The notes: generated by a model not told the origin, from the sequence alone. Positions 9,381 through 20,715 are shown, numbered from the stretch's first letter. The stretch is DNA of 42,387 nucleotides from Gammaproteobacteria bacterium (GCA_022825085.1 JAJDYQ010000055.1:1-42387), one strand, 5' to 3'. Made by a program: numbers and translations.

Positions 9381-11423
9381 TTACGCCTGTCGGTTCAACG
9401 ACTCTATCAGGCTATTCAGGGAGTCACAGGCGGGACGGCAGATTGTTCCCTCACAAAGGTAGGCAATCGTGCCGTCACCGGCAGGCTTGCCGGCAAGGCT
9501 TTCAGGCAGGTCCGTCGTGTCGGCCGGTATGCCAAATATCATGCAGTCGGGCCTGTATTGCTGGTGCAGGCGTTGCTGCCATTGTGACAGCGCTTCTTGT
9601 GTGCCACGCAGTATGACCGTTCTAACCGGGTGGTGGTATTCTTCCAGTGCCAGCAGCATCGAAATACATCCCTGACCTTGCTCTTTCATGGCAGGGCCGG
9701 CCGCCTGCAGGCAGCGCTCGGCTGCCCGCAGATAGTCTGTGTTGACCAGCAGGCAACCCAGTCGTTGCAGGCTGTAGGCGGCCATCGCATTGCCAGCCGG
9801 CAAGGCATCATCGGTATAGGGTTTGGGGCGCTGAATCAGGGTTTCATGATCGTGGGAGGTGAAGTAAAACCCGCCATGCTCCTTGTCTTCAAATTGTTCC
9901 AGCAGTACATCAGCAAGCCGACAGGCAAATTCGACATACCGGTTGTGCCACTGGTGTTGCAGTGATTCAAGTATGGCATCAATCAGGCAGGCATAATCAT
10001 CGAGATAGGCATTCAGATGGGCTTTGCCGTCTTTGCAGGTGGCAAGCAGACGGTTATTACGCCATAGTCGCTGGTGAATAAAGTCCAGCGCCCGCCGGGC
10101 GGAGACGGCCCATTCCGGCTTGTCACAGTAACGGGCTGCTACCGTCATGCCCTTGATTGCCAGTGCATTCCAGGATGTCAGAATTTTTTCGTCGCGGTCA
10201 GGTCGAATACGCTGCTCCCTGATATTGAACAGCTTTAGTCGGGCAGCCTGGAGTTGTTGTATTGTATCGGCATCCAGACCTGAACTCTGTCCGGCGACCA
10301 CCGTATTTTCACGGACATGCAGGTGCCATTTGCCTTCAAAATTGGTCGGTCGGTCCAGACCATAGTGTGCGCAGAATATATCGAGCTGTTGCCGAGGCAG
10401 ATGGTGGCTGATTTCCTCCGGGGTCCAGGTATAGAATTTACCTTCTTCGCCTTCCGAGTCGGCATCCAGAGAGGAATAGTACCCACCTTCGTCCGATTGC
10501 ATTTCCCGTATCAGCCAGCCAGCCGTTTCGGTGCAGGTATGCAGAAATAACGGGTTGTGATCAATTTTGAATGCCTGAGAGTAAAGTGCCAGTAATGGTC
10601 CGTTGTCGTACAGCATTTTTTCAAAGTGGGGAATCTCCCAGCGGTTGTCCACCGAGTAGCGGCAGAATCCTCCACCAAGCTGGTCGTTTATTCCGCCAAG
10701 CGCCATTTTTTCCATGGTAAATAATGCAGCATCAAGACCCTCTTTGTCCTGCTGGCCGCCGATACCACTTCGGAGTAGTCGTTCAATATTACCGGGATGG
10801 GGGAATTTGGGTGCTCTGCCAAATCCTCCCAGGGTGTTGTCAAATGTGTCTTTTAATATCTGGACGACCTGCTCTATCAGGCCGGTATCAGGTATTTTCT
10901 CACACGGTGTGCCTCTGGCAATATGGTGTAGTATCAGACCAAGTTGTTCGTTATTGTCGGCCAGTTCGGCAGGATTTTGCAGGTACCAGTCATTGACACG
11001 CTGCATAAGTTCCTTGAAGCTAATGATGCCGCGATGTGTTTCTCTGGGGAAATATGTGCCAGCAAAGAAGGGCATGTGGTTGTCTGGTTGCAGAAAAACC
11101 GTCAGTGGCCAGCCACCCGGCCGTTGTGTCAGTATCTGGTGTGCTGTCTGGTATATCTTGTCGAGGTCAGGACGCTCCTCGCGATCAACTTTTATGTTGA
11201 TAAACAGTTTGTTCATTAGCGCGGCTGTTTCCGGATCCTCAAAGGATTCATGTGCCATGACATGGCACCAGTGACAGGCCGAGTAACCAATGGATAGTAA
11301 AATCGGCCTGTTTTCAGTTTTGGCTTTGGTCAGAGCTTCTTCATTCCAGGGGTGCCAGTTGACCGGGTTTTCGGCGTGCTGTAGCAGGTAGGGGCTGGTT
11401 TGGTTTTTCAGGTGATTGGTCAT
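9381..11423 (-). CDS. DUF255 / YyaL-type thioredoxin-domain protein
   Basis: A 680-aa member of the family related to YyaL and human SPATA20. The N-terminal ~165 residues are a thioredoxin fold ([17 protein letters not shown], then [16 protein letters not shown] with Cys50 and Cys53). The rest resembles an (alpha/alpha)6 glycosidase-like barrel with [22 protein letters not shown] and [14 protein letters not shown]. No signal peptide. I took the ATG at 11423 since homologues begin MxNxLxNxxSPYL; the longer frame runs into rlpA. It lies 25 bases after rlpA and is probably the last gene of the elongation operon. Its biochemical function is not established. Confidence 0.9.
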   Translation of the reverse strand: MTNHLKNQTSPYLLQHAENPVNWHPWNEEALTKAKTENRPILLSIGYSACHWCHVMAHESFEDPETAALMNKLFINIKVDREERPDLDKIYQTAHQILTQRPGGWPLTVFLQPDNHMPFFAGTYFPRETHRGIISFKELMQRVNDWYLQNPAELADNNEQLGLILHHIARGTPCEKIPDTGLIEQVVQILKDTFDNTLGGFGRAPKFPHPGNIERLLRSGIGGQQDKEGLDAALFTMEKMALGGINDQLGGGFCRYSVDNRWEIPHFEKMLYDNGPLLALYSQAFKIDHNPLFLHTCTETAGWLIREMQSDEGGYYSSLDADSEGEEGKFYTWTPEEISHHLPRQQLDIFCAHYGLDRPTNFEGKWHLHVRENTVVAGQSSGLDADTIQQLQAARLKLFNIREQRIRPDRDEKILTSWNALAIKGMTVAARYCDKPEWAVSARRALDFIHQRLWRNNRLLATCKDGKAHLNAYLDDYACLIDAILESLQHQWHNRYVEFACRLADVLLEQFEDKEHGGFYFTSHDHETLIQRPKPYTDDALPAGNAMAAYSLQRLGCLLVNTDYLRAAERCLQAAGPAMKEQGQGCISMLLALEEYHHPVRTVILRGTQEALSQWQQRLHQQYRPDCMIFGIPADTTDLPESLAGKPAGDGTIAYLCEGTICRPACDSLNSLIESLNRQA

Positions 11424-11448
11424 TGTTGTTCCAGTTCGATGCCCCAAT

Positions 11449-12291
11449 TTATTCGATGATAACATAAAAATCATGAAATCCATGACTTATCAGATGTTCA
11501 ATCATATTATCGGCAAGTTCTACCGTCGTCAGGGGGCCGATACGTACCCGGTAGATCGGGGTTGAACCCGGACCGTCGTGACCTGCCGCTATAAAAACAT
11601 TTGTAATAGCATGTTGCGCGGCTTTACGGCGTAGTGACTCGGCGTTCTCTTTGGCACTGAAGGCACCAAGTTGCAGGTAGATTGGTATATCATCCGGCGG
11701 CAAAGCCGGTTCCGACAACCGGGCACCCTGCCCCTTATCTGATTTCCAGACGAGGGGATCAATGGCTCGAACTTCAACAAGTCCGGTGCCTTTTGTAGCA
11801 GTTCCCAGTTTTTGGGCGGCAGCATAGCTCAGGTCAATAATGCGCCCTTCACGAAAGGGGCCGCGATCATTGATGCGCACAACGATGGTTTTGCCAGTTT
11901 GCAGGTTTTCAACCTCGGCATAGGTGGGTATAGGCAGTGTCTTGTGGGCGGCTGTCATGGCATACATGTCGTAGATTTCTCCGCTGGATGTTTTACGACC
12001 ATGAAATTTTTTGCCGTACCAGGAGGCTATGCCTCGTTCCATGTAACCTTTGCTGCTTTGCAGGACATGGTAACGCCTGCCAAACACAGTATAGGATTGC
12101 GGGTTACCCCGCCTGCTTTTCGGCTCAAGCCGCGGAATGGCATCGGCTATGATAACGTTATCCGTATGACTGTCCGGCGGTCCATCATCAGAATAGTATT
12201 TTCCGGTCGCTGGCTTTGGGCTGCTTTTGCCACCACAGGCAGACAGTAATAAGAGAACGATCGCAGTAAGCGCCAGCCTGAATAGTAGCAT
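11449..12291 (-). CDS. RlpA family septal-ring lytic transglycosylase lipoprotein
   Basis: A 280-aa lipoprotein. The signal peptide ends in a lipobox LSAC (Cys19), so it should be lipidated and, lacking Asp at +2, sent to the outer membrane. A double-psi beta-barrel (~85-170) carries [21 protein letters not shown] and [19 protein letters not shown], the RlpA catalytic region. A SPOR domain (~205-280) would bind denuded glycan at the septum. Family members cleave naked peptidoglycan. It begins 4 bases after the mltB stop, in an operon with shape genes. Confidence 0.93.
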   Translation of the reverse strand: MLLFRLALTAIVLLLLSACGGKSSPKPATGKYYSDDGPPDSHTDNVIIADAIPRLEPKSRRGNPQSYTVFGRRYHVLQSSKGYMERGIASWYGKKFHGRKTSSGEIYDMYAMTAAHKTLPIPTYAEVENLQTGKTIVVRINDRGPFREGRIIDLSYAAAQKLGTATKGTGLVEVRAIDPLVWKSDKGQGARLSEPALPPDDIPIYLQLGAFSAKENAESLRRKAAQHAITNVFIAAGHDGPGSTPIYRVRIGPLTTVELADNMIEHLISHGFHDFYVIIE

Positions 12292-12295
12292 GGTT

Positions 12296-13264
12296 TCAGC
12301 TTCGCATACCTTGTTTAATACGCCGGCTTAGCTGGTAAACGGCCATGGCATAAAGATTACTGTGGTTGTAGCGTGTTATGACATAGAAATTACGCAGGCC
12401 CAGCCAGTATTCATATCCATCTTCAATTTTCAATTGTATGGGAGTGGCCAGCTCGGAAGATTTTACAGGCTGGGTCGGGAACAGGTTCTGGCTGGATAGT
12501 TCTCCTATTGAATACTGCGGCTTCATATCGTATTCGGCAAATTGCTTTCCCTTAAAACTTGCCATTACCGTAACAGATTCACCCGGACTCCAGCCATGAC
12601 GCTTGAGATAGTTTGCCACAGATCCAATGGCATCTTCGGTATTGTTAAGCAGGTCTCGTTTGTCATCACCATCAAAGTCAATCGCATAGTGGCGGTAGCT
12701 GCTGGATATGAACTGTGGTTTGCCCATCGCGCCGGCGTAGGAGCCTTTCAGTTCGAAAGGGTCAAACCCTTCTTCTCTGACCAGCAGCAGATAGTTTTCC
12801 AGTTCACTACGGAAAAATTCGCCCCGCCTGGGATAGTCGAAACCCAGTGTCACCAGTGTATCGAAGGCGGGATATTTGCCCTTGTATGCGCCGTAAAATG
12901 TTTCAACGCCGATGATCGCTGTGATGATTTCAGGCGGAACACCATATTCCTGCTCGGCTCGCTGCAGGGTTCGCCAGTGCTCTTGCATGAATTCAATGCC
13001 TTGTCTGGTTCGTTTGTCGGTAAGAAATATCTGTCGATATTTGTGCCAAGGCAGGCTCTCGGCCGGCTTTGCAATCGCTTCAAGTGTCCGGGTCTGTTTC
13101 TTTGCCTTGCCGAACCAGTCTGTTAGTTGCAGTTTGTCGAATTGATGTTTGCTGTACATCATATCCATGAATTGTTTCACATCGTCACGGGATTCGTATT
13201 CAGCAGCAACCTGCCCTGCGGTAAGAAAGGCAAGCAGTAAAGCAAATGTAAGACGTGTCAGCAT
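12296..13264 (-). CDS. Lytic murein transglycosylase B
   Basis: A 322-aa MltB-type enzyme that cleaves MurNAc-GlcNAc bonds, leaving 1,6-anhydro ends. The N-terminus MLTRLTFALLLAFLTAGQVAA is a signal peptide without a lipobox Cys, so this is a soluble periplasmic form. The catalytic Glu121 is in IIGVETFYG, and YAGAMGKPQFISSSYR and DFDGDDKRDL are family motifs. GAGG stands 5 bases before the ATG at 13264; an in-frame ATG at 13285 lies inside rodA without such a site. It starts 7 bases past the rodA stop. Confidence 0.93.
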   Translation of the reverse strand: MLTRLTFALLLAFLTAGQVAAEYESRDDVKQFMDMMYSKHQFDKLQLTDWFGKAKKQTRTLEAIAKPAESLPWHKYRQIFLTDKRTRQGIEFMQEHWRTLQRAEQEYGVPPEIITAIIGVETFYGAYKGKYPAFDTLVTLGFDYPRRGEFFRSELENYLLLVREEGFDPFELKGSYAGAMGKPQFISSSYRHYAIDFDGDDKRDLLNNTEDAIGSVANYLKRHGWSPGESVTVMASFKGKQFAEYDMKPQYSIGELSSQNLFPTQPVKSSELATPIQLKIEDGYEYWLGLRNFYVITRYNHSNLYAMAVYQLSRRIKQGMRS

Positions 13265-13271
13265 TCGATCC

Positions 13272-14372
13272 TCAAAAATCTTCATGTCGGAATATTTTCT
13301 TATGCGTTTGTATGGACATGATTATACCGAAACCAGCTAATAATGTGATGATGGATGTTCCTCCATAGCTGATAAGCGGCAAAGGCAATCCAACAATGGG
13401 TAGTATGCCACTGACCATGCCGATATTGACAAAGGCATAAATAAAAAAGGTCAGGCATAAGCTGCCTGCCAGCATTTTTGAGAAGCTGTCCTGACCGTGC
13501 GCAGCAATATATAGTCCCCTCCCTGTCAGTAACAGATAGACACTCAGAAGAATAACCAGTCCCATGAAACCAAATTCCTCGCCAATAACAGCAAAGATAA
13601 AGTCTGTATGTCGCTCAGGCAGAAATTCCAGTTGTGACTGAGTACCATTCAGCCAGCCCTTGCCGTAGGCACCACCGGAACCAATGGCAATTTTTGCCTG
13701 TATGCTGTGCCATCCGGCATTGAGCGGGTCACTTTCAGGATCAAGCAGCGTTATAACACGGCGTTTCTGGTATTCATGCAGCAGAAAATACCAGGCGGCA
13801 GGCAGGCTGGCGATACCGAGAATCAGTAAGCCAATCAGCATTTTCCAGCGTATTCCCGCCAGAAAAATCACGAAAAAACCGGAGGCGGCGATCAACAGCG
13901 CTGTACCCAGGTCAGGCTGTCGAATAATCAGGGTAAAGGGTACACCAATGAGAATCACGGCAAATATCAATCGGGGCCAGCCTGGCGGGAGTTCGTATTC
14001 CGAGAAAAATCTGGCCAGCATGAGAGGCAGGGCCAGCTTCATTATCTCGGAAGGCTGAAAACGAAATAAACCAAATATATCCAACCAGCGTTGCGCACCC
14101 TTGGCCTGAGTACCGTAGAAGATTACTCCAATCAGCAGGGCCAGGCCAACCGCATAAATCCAGGGTGTCCAGACTCTGAGCAGTTGTGGCGAAAGCTGGG
14201 CTATAATAAACATGACGATTAGCCCGGAAAACAGCCTTATGGATTGTTTGATAAGAATGTCGGTTTGCTGACCGCCGGCACTATACAGAACGATGAGGCT
14301 CAACACACAGAGTGCGGTAATACCCGCCAGTAATATGCCATCAAGGTGCAGCTTGTGCAGTAGTGCGACCAT
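13272..14372 (-). CDS. Rod-shape SEDS glycosyltransferase RodA
   Basis: A 366-aa polytopic inner-membrane protein of the SEDS family, about ten transmembrane segments; it polymerises lipid II glycan strands with PBP2 during elongation. Recognisable are GAQRWLDIFGLFRFQPSEIMKLALP, RQPDLGTALL (with the functional Asp of the SEDS cavity), GWHSIQAKIAIGSGG, LPERHTDFIFAVIGEE and the C-terminal LPLPLISYGGTSIITLL. The ATG falls 2 bases after the mrdA stop, so translation is presumably coupled. Confidence 0.96.
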   Translation of the reverse strand: MVALLHKLHLDGILLAGITALCVLSLIVLYSAGGQQTDILIKQSIRLFSGLIVMFIIAQLSPQLLRVWTPWIYAVGLALLIGVIFYGTQAKGAQRWLDIFGLFRFQPSEIMKLALPLMLARFFSEYELPPGWPRLIFAVILIGVPFTLIIRQPDLGTALLIAASGFFVIFLAGIRWKMLIGLLILGIASLPAAWYFLLHEYQKRRVITLLDPESDPLNAGWHSIQAKIAIGSGGAYGKGWLNGTQSQLEFLPERHTDFIFAVIGEEFGFMGLVILLSVYLLLTGRGLYIAAHGQDSFSKMLAGSLCLTFFIYAFVNIGMVSGILPIVGLPLPLISYGGTSIITLLAGFGIIMSIQTHKKIFRHEDF

Positions 14373-14374
14373 GA

Positions 14375-16276
14375 TTATTCTGCCGTGGAGATTGCAGCCT
14401 GAAAGGCAGGTTCACCCGGTTCAGTATCCGGTGCCAGCCATGCCTTGATGATCTTGCCTGCCACCGGCGCAGCAGATGAGCTGCCACTACCACCGTTTTC
14501 TACAATAACAGCAACCGCGATTTCCGGTTCTTCAACCGGGGCAAAAGCCACAAATAAACCATGGTCATGATATTTTTTGGCGATTTTGGTTTCGTCGTAT
14601 TTTTCATCCTGTTTGATACCGATGACTTGCGCCGTGCCGGTTTTACCGGCGATGGTATAGGGAATGTCTTTGCTTAAACGACGTGCGGTGCCAGTCGGTG
14701 AGTGAACCACATCCTGCATGGCCTGTATGATCTGATCCCAGTGCTCTTGCTCAACCTTGGGTATTTCATTGATCTGCTGCGGCCAGATACGGTTTTTTTC
14801 GCCACTGTGTATATCTTCAATTTCCTGAACAAGTCTGGGACGAACTCTGACACCACGGTTTGCCAGTGTCGCCGTTGCAGATGCAAGCTGCAAGGGAGTC
14901 ACCAAAGTAAAACCCTGACCGATGCCGGTAATCAGGGTCTCACCAGGATACCATGATTGCCCGTGTGTCCGACGTTTCCAGTCCCGCGACGGAAACAGAC
15001 CGGACGGTTCATTGCTCACATCAAGCAGATCAACACCGGTTTTTTCACCAAACCCGAACAGTGTCATGTAATCATGCAGGCGGTCAATTTTTAACGCCCT
15101 CGCCAACTGGTAATAAAATACATCACAGGATTCGGAAATTGACTTGTTCACATCGACCTTACCATGACCACGCTCCTTCCAGCAGCGATATCTATGGTTA
15201 TCACCGGGCAGTCTGTAATAGCCAGGGCAATTAACGCTGTGATCGTGTTCGACCACGCCGGTTTCAAGCCCCGCCAGAGCGACAAAGGGCTTTATGGTGG
15301 AACCCGGCGGGTAACGACCATGCAAGGCTCGATTGTAGAGTGGACGGCTTTCATTTTCGTTGTAGGCTCTGTAGCTTTCATGATCAATACCATGCACGAA
15401 CAGGTTGGGGTTGTAGCTCGGCTGACTGACAAAAACCAGAACTTCCCCGGTTTTCGGAATGAGTGCAACAACTGCACCGCTTTCCTCTCCCAGTGCCTGT
15501 TCAGCAATACGTTGCAGGTTCGAGTCCAGGGTCAGGTACAGGTTCTTGCCAGGCTGGGCAGCAACGCTTTCGAGCTTCCTCAATACCCTCCCCTGGGCAT
15601 TAATTTCAACTTGTTGCATCCCGACACTGCCGTGCAGTATATCTTCGTAATGTTTTTCAATACCGGATTTGCCAATGTAGTCGGTACCACGATAGTCAGA
15701 TTCGTCCAACTGACCAAGTTCCTGCTCACTGATGTGTCCGACATAACCAATGACATGGGACGCATGTTCTTTTTGAGGGTAATGGCGAATCAGGCGGGCC
15801 ACAATATCAATACCCGGCATAAGGTGCTGATTAACGGCAATTCTGGCAACTTCCTCACTCGTCATTTTTAAACGCAATGGAATACCCTCAAAGGAAGAGC
15901 GACGTTTTTTCAGCTTGAAAAAACGGGCACGGTCGCTATCGCTGATCTCAATAAGGCTGGCTATATCGTGCAGCGTTTTGTCTATATCTGTAACACGTTC
16001 GGGGGTGATTTCCAGACTGTAGGAAGGCTGACTTTCGGCCAGCAGTACCCCATTACGGTCGAATATCAGGCCACGGATGGGCGGGGTAGCAATCAGCTTG
16101 ACACGGTTTTCCTTGGACAGGGTTGCATAAACGTCATGGTGAATAATCTGTAGATACACCAGCCTGCCAACCAGTATCATCAGCAGGATGACAACAAGAA
16201 CAACTGCTTGAGTCATCCGCATGTGAAGTAAATGGCTCTCGCCTCGATAATCCTTTATCCGGTCTCCAAGAGGCAT
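14375..16276 (-). CDS. Penicillin-binding protein 2 (elongation transpeptidase)
   Basis: A 633-aa class B penicillin-binding protein that crosslinks peptidoglycan in the elongasome. One N-terminal membrane anchor (~23-45), a pedestal domain beginning ENRVKLIATPPIRGLIFDRNG, then the transpeptidase: Ser326-x-x-Lys329 (YPPGSTIKPF), Ser383-Cys-Asp385 (SESCDVFYYQ, as in PBP2), and Lys545-Thr-Gly (AGKTGTAQ). The frame is open to 16921 but that part is mreD antiparallel noise in another frame; the ATG at 16276 gives the expected size and has AGGTAG upstream. It lies 5 bases from the mreD stop. Confidence 0.96.
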   Translation of the reverse strand: MPLGDRIKDYRGESHLLHMRMTQAVVLVVILLMILVGRLVYLQIIHHDVYATLSKENRVKLIATPPIRGLIFDRNGVLLAESQPSYSLEITPERVTDIDKTLHDIASLIEISDSDRARFFKLKKRRSSFEGIPLRLKMTSEEVARIAVNQHLMPGIDIVARLIRHYPQKEHASHVIGYVGHISEQELGQLDESDYRGTDYIGKSGIEKHYEDILHGSVGMQQVEINAQGRVLRKLESVAAQPGKNLYLTLDSNLQRIAEQALGEESGAVVALIPKTGEVLVFVSQPSYNPNLFVHGIDHESYRAYNENESRPLYNRALHGRYPPGSTIKPFVALAGLETGVVEHDHSVNCPGYYRLPGDNHRYRCWKERGHGKVDVNKSISESCDVFYYQLARALKIDRLHDYMTLFGFGEKTGVDLLDVSNEPSGLFPSRDWKRRTHGQSWYPGETLITGIGQGFTLVTPLQLASATATLANRGVRVRPRLVQEIEDIHSGEKNRIWPQQINEIPKVEQEHWDQIIQAMQDVVHSPTGTARRLSKDIPYTIAGKTGTAQVIGIKQDEKYDETKIAKKYHDHGLFVAFAPVEEPEIAVAVIVENGGSGSSSAAPVAGKIIKAWLAPDTEPGEPAFQAAISTAE

Positions 16277-16281
16277 GGCAG

Positions 16282-16770
16282 CTACCTGACGTTGTAACGC
16301 CTGCGGATACCCCGTAATACCAGTAACAGCCAGGGCCAGAGCAAGGCACCTGTCAAAGAAGGCAGCCAGTATGACCAGGTAATGCTGACCGTAGAGGTCA
16401 TATCGTATATCCACAGCAACAATGCCTGATAAATGATCAGGGTGAAGCCGATAACGACTGATTGTTGCCGGAAAGGATACATTCTGAGACGAAGGTGCAG
16501 GTGCTGCACGATAAAGACAATCACTACCAGGGCCAAGGCATGTTGTCCGAGTAGCGTCCCTTTCAATACATCCAGAGAAACACCCAGTATCCAGGCAATG
16601 CTGACACCAATACGCTGGGGTAATGCCATAACCCAGTATAATAATACCAGTGCCACCCAGTCCGGCCGATAATCGGCAACGACTTCCGGCAGTGGCAGGA
16701 CTGTAAGCATCAGGGCAATCGCAAAGGTGATGAGTATCACATGAGACGCATTGGCCTGTTCCTGAATCAT
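16282..16770 (-). CDS. Rod shape-determining protein MreD
   Basis: A 162-aa inner-membrane protein with about five hydrophobic segments, the normal MreD size. LPLPEVVADYRPDWVALVLLYW is the characteristic first loop, followed by GVSIAWILGVSLDVLKGTLLGQHAL. It links the MreB cytoskeleton to the periplasmic synthesis machinery with MreC. Its ATG overlaps the mreC stop by 4 bases (ATGA), and mrdA follows after 5 bases. Confidence 0.94.
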   Translation of the reverse strand: MIQEQANASHVILITFAIALMLTVLPLPEVVADYRPDWVALVLLYWVMALPQRIGVSIAWILGVSLDVLKGTLLGQHALALVVIVFIVQHLHLRLRMYPFRQQSVVIGFTLIIYQALLLWIYDMTSTVSITWSYWLPSLTGALLWPWLLLVLRGIRRRYNVR

Positions 16771-17651
16771 TGTTGCAGCTCCTGTACGGAATCCGGTGAC
16801 ACTTCGGTATCTTTATCTCTTGCCTGTTCATCGGATGCGGGCCAGACCAGCAGTACTTCCCGATGCCGGTCAAGGTTTGCAGTCGGTGTGGCATAGACAT
16901 TGGAAAACGACGCCGCATCATCCTGCTCTACCCGGCTGATTTCGGCTACCGGATAACCATAGGGAAATCTGCTGCCCAGCCCCGAAGCAATCAGGCGATC
17001 CCCAACTCTGACATCAGCATTAGTCGTCAGATAAGGCAGCCTGAGCTGATAATCTTCCTGACTGCCAACCGCAATGGACTGGATACCGTTGCGTTCAATC
17101 TGTACCGGAATAGAGTGGTCGGGGCTTGTAATGAGCATGACCGTCGAGGCATAGCGGCTGGTATGGATAATCTGACCAACAATCCCATAGGCGTTGATAA
17201 TAGTCTGGCCGATGAAAGTCTGGTCTGCTGTGCCCTTGTTAATCACAATCTGCCTTTTCAGAAGATCCGCTTCAACATGCAGCACTTCGGCAACCAGCAC
17301 CCGGTCAGCTAACCGGACCGGTGAATCCAGTAGTTGCCTGAGTCGCATGTTTTCTGCTTCAAGCGCCGTGTATTTGATACTGCGGGCACGCAGCTCTACC
17401 ACTTCCTTCCTGAATTTTTTGTTTTCCTGCAGAAGTGTTTTATAGGAGGTGAAGTTATCACTGATCCATCGAAATCCCTTCAACGGCAAGTCAACAGTAT
17501 ATTGTATGGGGGACAATACCAAAGCGATATCACTGCGTAATTTCTCCAGTTGCGCAAAACGATGATCCAGTGTCATCAGGGCCATTGACAGAATGACGCC
17601 TGCGACCAGACGTGTAAAACTGGATGGCCCCTTGAGAAAAATCGGGTTAAT
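16767..17651 (-). CDS. Rod shape-determining protein MreC, apparent ATT start
   Basis: MreC, 294 aa from the proposed start. From the first ATG (17585) the protein would be 272 aa and lack its membrane anchor. Reading upstream in frame gives xNPIFLKGPSSFTRLVAGVI, which matches the N-terminus of other MreCs (MKPIFxRGPS...). The first codon of that segment is ATT at 17651-17649. The next codons upstream are ACC, ACA, GAA and AGG, then TAA, with no ATG, GTG or TTG. AAGGGA lies 7-8 bases before the ATT. Then come the transmembrane segment (~14-28), a coiled coil (~60-92) and beta-barrel domains with VINKGTADQTFIGQ and ADVRVGDRLIASGLGSRFPYGYPVAE. A point change or sequencing error at the start codon cannot be excluded. 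Confidence 0.9.
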   Translation of the reverse strand: MNPIFLKGPSSFTRLVAGVILSMALMTLDHRFAQLEKLRSDIALVLSPIQYTVDLPLKGFRWISDNFTSYKTLLQENKKFRKEVVELRARSIKYTALEAENMRLRQLLDSPVRLADRVLVAEVLHVEADLLKRQIVINKGTADQTFIGQTIINAYGIVGQIIHTSRYASTVMLITSPDHSIPVQIERNGIQSIAVGSQEDYQLRLPYLTTNADVRVGDRLIASGLGSRFPYGYPVAEISRVEQDDAASFSNVYATPTANLDRHREVLLVWPASDEQARDKDTEVSPDSVQELQQ

Positions 17652-17695
17652 GGTTGTTTCCCTTTATTAACTTGCTCATGCGGGATTCTGCCATG

Positions 17696-17722
17696 AAAAG
17701 GCCGGTCACCACCTGACGACCG
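17696..17722 (-). terminator. Attenuator-like stem between mreB and mreC
   Basis: On the minus strand CGGTC (17722-17718) pairs with GACCG (17707-17703) around a 10-base loop, followed by GCC and TTTT (17699-17696). It starts about 12 bases past the mreB stop. MreB is needed in far higher amounts than MreC/MreD, so a partial terminator here is plausible. The 5-bp stem is weak. Confidence 0.4.
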
Positions 17723-17733
17723 CCAATCTGATG

Positions 17734-18810
<1,077 letters not shown>

Positions 18811-18821
18811 TCAAGCTGCAT

Positions 18822-18851
18822 ATCTTAACAGCCTGCTCATATCGGAAGCAA
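18822..18851 (-). promoter_or_regulatory. Candidate promoter of the mreB operon
   Basis: On the minus strand TTGCTT (18851-18846), an 18-base spacer and TAAGAT (18827-18822) lie about 33 bases before the mreB ATG. Visual match only. Confidence 0.3.
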
Positions 18852-18869
18852 CTAACACCACCTGCCTTT

Positions 18870-18899
18870 TTGCATCCATTACCCTGCCAGAAGTATTAA
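18870..18899 (+). promoter_or_regulatory. Candidate promoter of gatCAB
   Basis: TTGCAT (18870-18875), an 18-base spacer and TATTAA (18894-18899) precede gatC by about 54 bases. The leader contains a small CACAG/CTGTG stem (18916-18932). Confidence 0.4.
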
Positions 18900-18952
18900 A
18901 CTATGGTACCGTTCGCACAGTTCTTTACTGTGATTTATCGAGGAAATCCAAA

Positions 18953-19240
18953 TTGGTTTTGAATGACGAAGATGTTCGTAACATCGCCCGGCTTGCTCGG
19001 CTACAGATAGATGAGGCCGATATCCCCCTCTATACGACAGAGCTGTCGCGGGTATTTGATCTGGTAGAACAGCTGGATGAGGTTAATATCCGCGATATCA
19101 TACCGATGGCGCATCCGGCCGACGCAGTGCAGCGTTTGCGCACCGATGAGGTAACAGAACAGAACCAGCGGGAGAAATTTCAGAAGCTCGCTCCTATGGC
19201 GGAGTCCGGCTTGTATCTGGTACCAAAGGTGATTGAATGA
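18953..19240 (+). CDS. Asp/Glu-tRNA amidotransferase subunit C
   Basis: GatC, 95 aa, the small chaperone-like subunit of the GatCAB amidotransferase, which turns Glu-tRNA(Gln) and Asp-tRNA(Asn) into Gln- and Asn-tRNA. It reads [20 protein letters not shown], then [12 protein letters not shown] and the C-terminal [17 protein letters not shown]. The start is TTG at 18953, with GAGGA 8 bases upstream; the open frame extends back to an ATG at 18728 inside mreB, giving unrelated N-terminal sequence. Its stop overlaps gatA by 4 bases. Confidence 0.93.
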   Translation: MVLNDEDVRNIARLARLQIDEADIPLYTTELSRVFDLVEQLDEVNIRDIIPMAHPADAVQRLRTDEVTEQNQREKFQKLAPMAESGLYLVPKVIE

Positions 19241-20715
19241 CCGAGCAATACAGTGAAACAATAGCCGGTTTATCGAAAGATCTGCGGGACAAGAAGTACT
19301 CTGCAGTGGAGTTGACGCAGTATTTCCTGAGACGTATTGCTTCTTCAAACAAAATTCTGAATGCCATTATTACGACCACTCAGGAGCAGGCTCTTGCGGC
19401 CGCGAATGAGGCTGATCAACATATTGCTGCCGGTGACACCAACCCGCTAACAGGTATCCCGCTGCTGCATAAGGATATTTTTTGTACCGATGGCATACGC
19501 ACTTCCTGCGGTTCAAGAATGCTGGATAATTTTATCGCACCATACGACGCAACAGTTGTGGCAAAACTGCATGGAGCCGGTGCCGTGATGCTGGGCAAGA
19601 CCAATATGGATGAGTTCGCTATGGGCTCCTCCAATGAGAACAGTTATTATGGTCCGGTAAGAAACCCCTGGGATATCGAACGGGTGCCCGGCGGTTCCTC
19701 TGGCGGTTCCGCAGCCGCCGTGGCCGCACGGCTTGCACCCGCTGCAACCGGCAGCGACACCGGCGGTTCTATCCGTCAACCCGCGGCTCTATGCGGTGTA
19801 ACCGGCCTGAAACCAACCTATGGCCGGGTTTCGCGCTACGGCATGGTTGCTTTTGCCTCCAGCCTGGATCAAGCCGGTACCCTTACCACTGATGCACGGG
19901 ATGCGGCCCTGATGCTGAATGTCATGGCCGGACCTGATCACCGTGACTCTACCAGTATCGATCACCCTGTTCCCGACTATAGCGCGACACTGGACGACGA
20001 TATCAGCGGGCTGAGGATCGGCATTCCAAAAGAGTCCTTTGACGAAGAACTGGATGACAGTATCGCCACACAGGTCAATGCGGCAATTAAACAATTGGAA
20101 GCGCGAGGGGCGTCTGTTAAAGAAATTACCCTGCCCAATATGAAGAAAGCAGCGGTTGCTGCTTATTATGTGGTTGCTTCAGCCGAGTGTTCTTCAAATC
20201 TGTCGCGCATGGACGGTGTCCGGTTTGGTTATCGTTGCGAGCATCCGAAAGATCTGGCGGATATGTATGCCCGCTCACGGGGTGAGGCTTTTAGCCGTGA
20301 GGTGAAACGCCGTATTATGATAGGCACCTATACTTTATCAGCCGGCTTTTACGACGCCTATTACCTTAAAGCGCAGAAAGTGCGCCGCGTTATCGCGGAG
20401 GACTTCAGACGGGCATTTAGCGATATTGATGTGATTGCCGGCCCAACAACTCCAGAAACCGCCTTTAAACTGAAAGATAAAACCGATGACCCAATCAGGA
20501 TGTATCTATCTGATATCTATACCATTGCCGTCAATCTGGCTGGCCTGCCCGGCATATCAATACCTTGCGGCTTTAGTCAGGGGCTTCCGATCGGATTACA
20601 TCTCATCGGCAATATGTTTGATGAAGCGCGCTTGCTGAATGTCGCCCATCAGTATCAGCAGGATACTGACTGGCATCGCCAAATTCCCGAACAGATTCAG
20701 CCGGGAGATTCATAA
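19237..20715 (+). CDS. Asp/Glu-tRNA amidotransferase subunit A
   Basis: GatA, 492 aa, the glutaminase subunit that releases ammonia for transamidation. The amidase-signature triad is intact: Lys79 (LLHKDIF), Ser154 ([10 protein letters not shown]) and Ser178 ([10 protein letters not shown]). [22 protein letters not shown] and MYLSDIYT are further family stretches. It overlaps gatC by ATGA and ends sharing one base with the gatB start, so the three subunits should be translated in balance. Confidence 0.97.
   Translation: MTEQYSETIAGLSKDLRDKKYSAVELTQYFLRRIASSNKILNAIITTTQEQALAAANEADQHIAAGDTNPLTGIPLLHKDIFCTDGIRTSCGSRMLDNFIAPYDATVVAKLHGAGAVMLGKTNMDEFAMGSSNENSYYGPVRNPWDIERVPGGSSGGSAAAVAARLAPAATGSDTGGSIRQPAALCGVTGLKPTYGRVSRYGMVAFASSLDQAGTLTTDARDAALMLNVMAGPDHRDSTSIDHPVPDYSATLDDDISGLRIGIPKESFDEELDDSIATQVNAAIKQLEARGASVKEITLPNMKKAAVAAYYVVASAECSSNLSRMDGVRFGYRCEHPKDLADMYARSRGEAFSREVKRRIMIGTYTLSAGFYDAYYLKAQKVRRVIAEDFRRAFSDIDVIAGPTTPETAFKLKDKTDDPIRMYLSDIYTIAVNLAGLPGISIPCGFSQGLPIGLHLIGNMFDEARLLNVAHQYQQDTDWHRQIPEQIQPGDS

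Noticed and set aside
15164-15871. 235-codon plus-strand frame opposite mrdA
   Set aside because: Antisense shadow of the PBP2 gene, with no domain signal.
16277-16921. N-terminal extension of the mrdA frame, giving 848 aa
   Set aside because: It overlaps mreD in another frame, and PBP2 of normal length starts at the ATG at 16276 with its own ribosome binding site.
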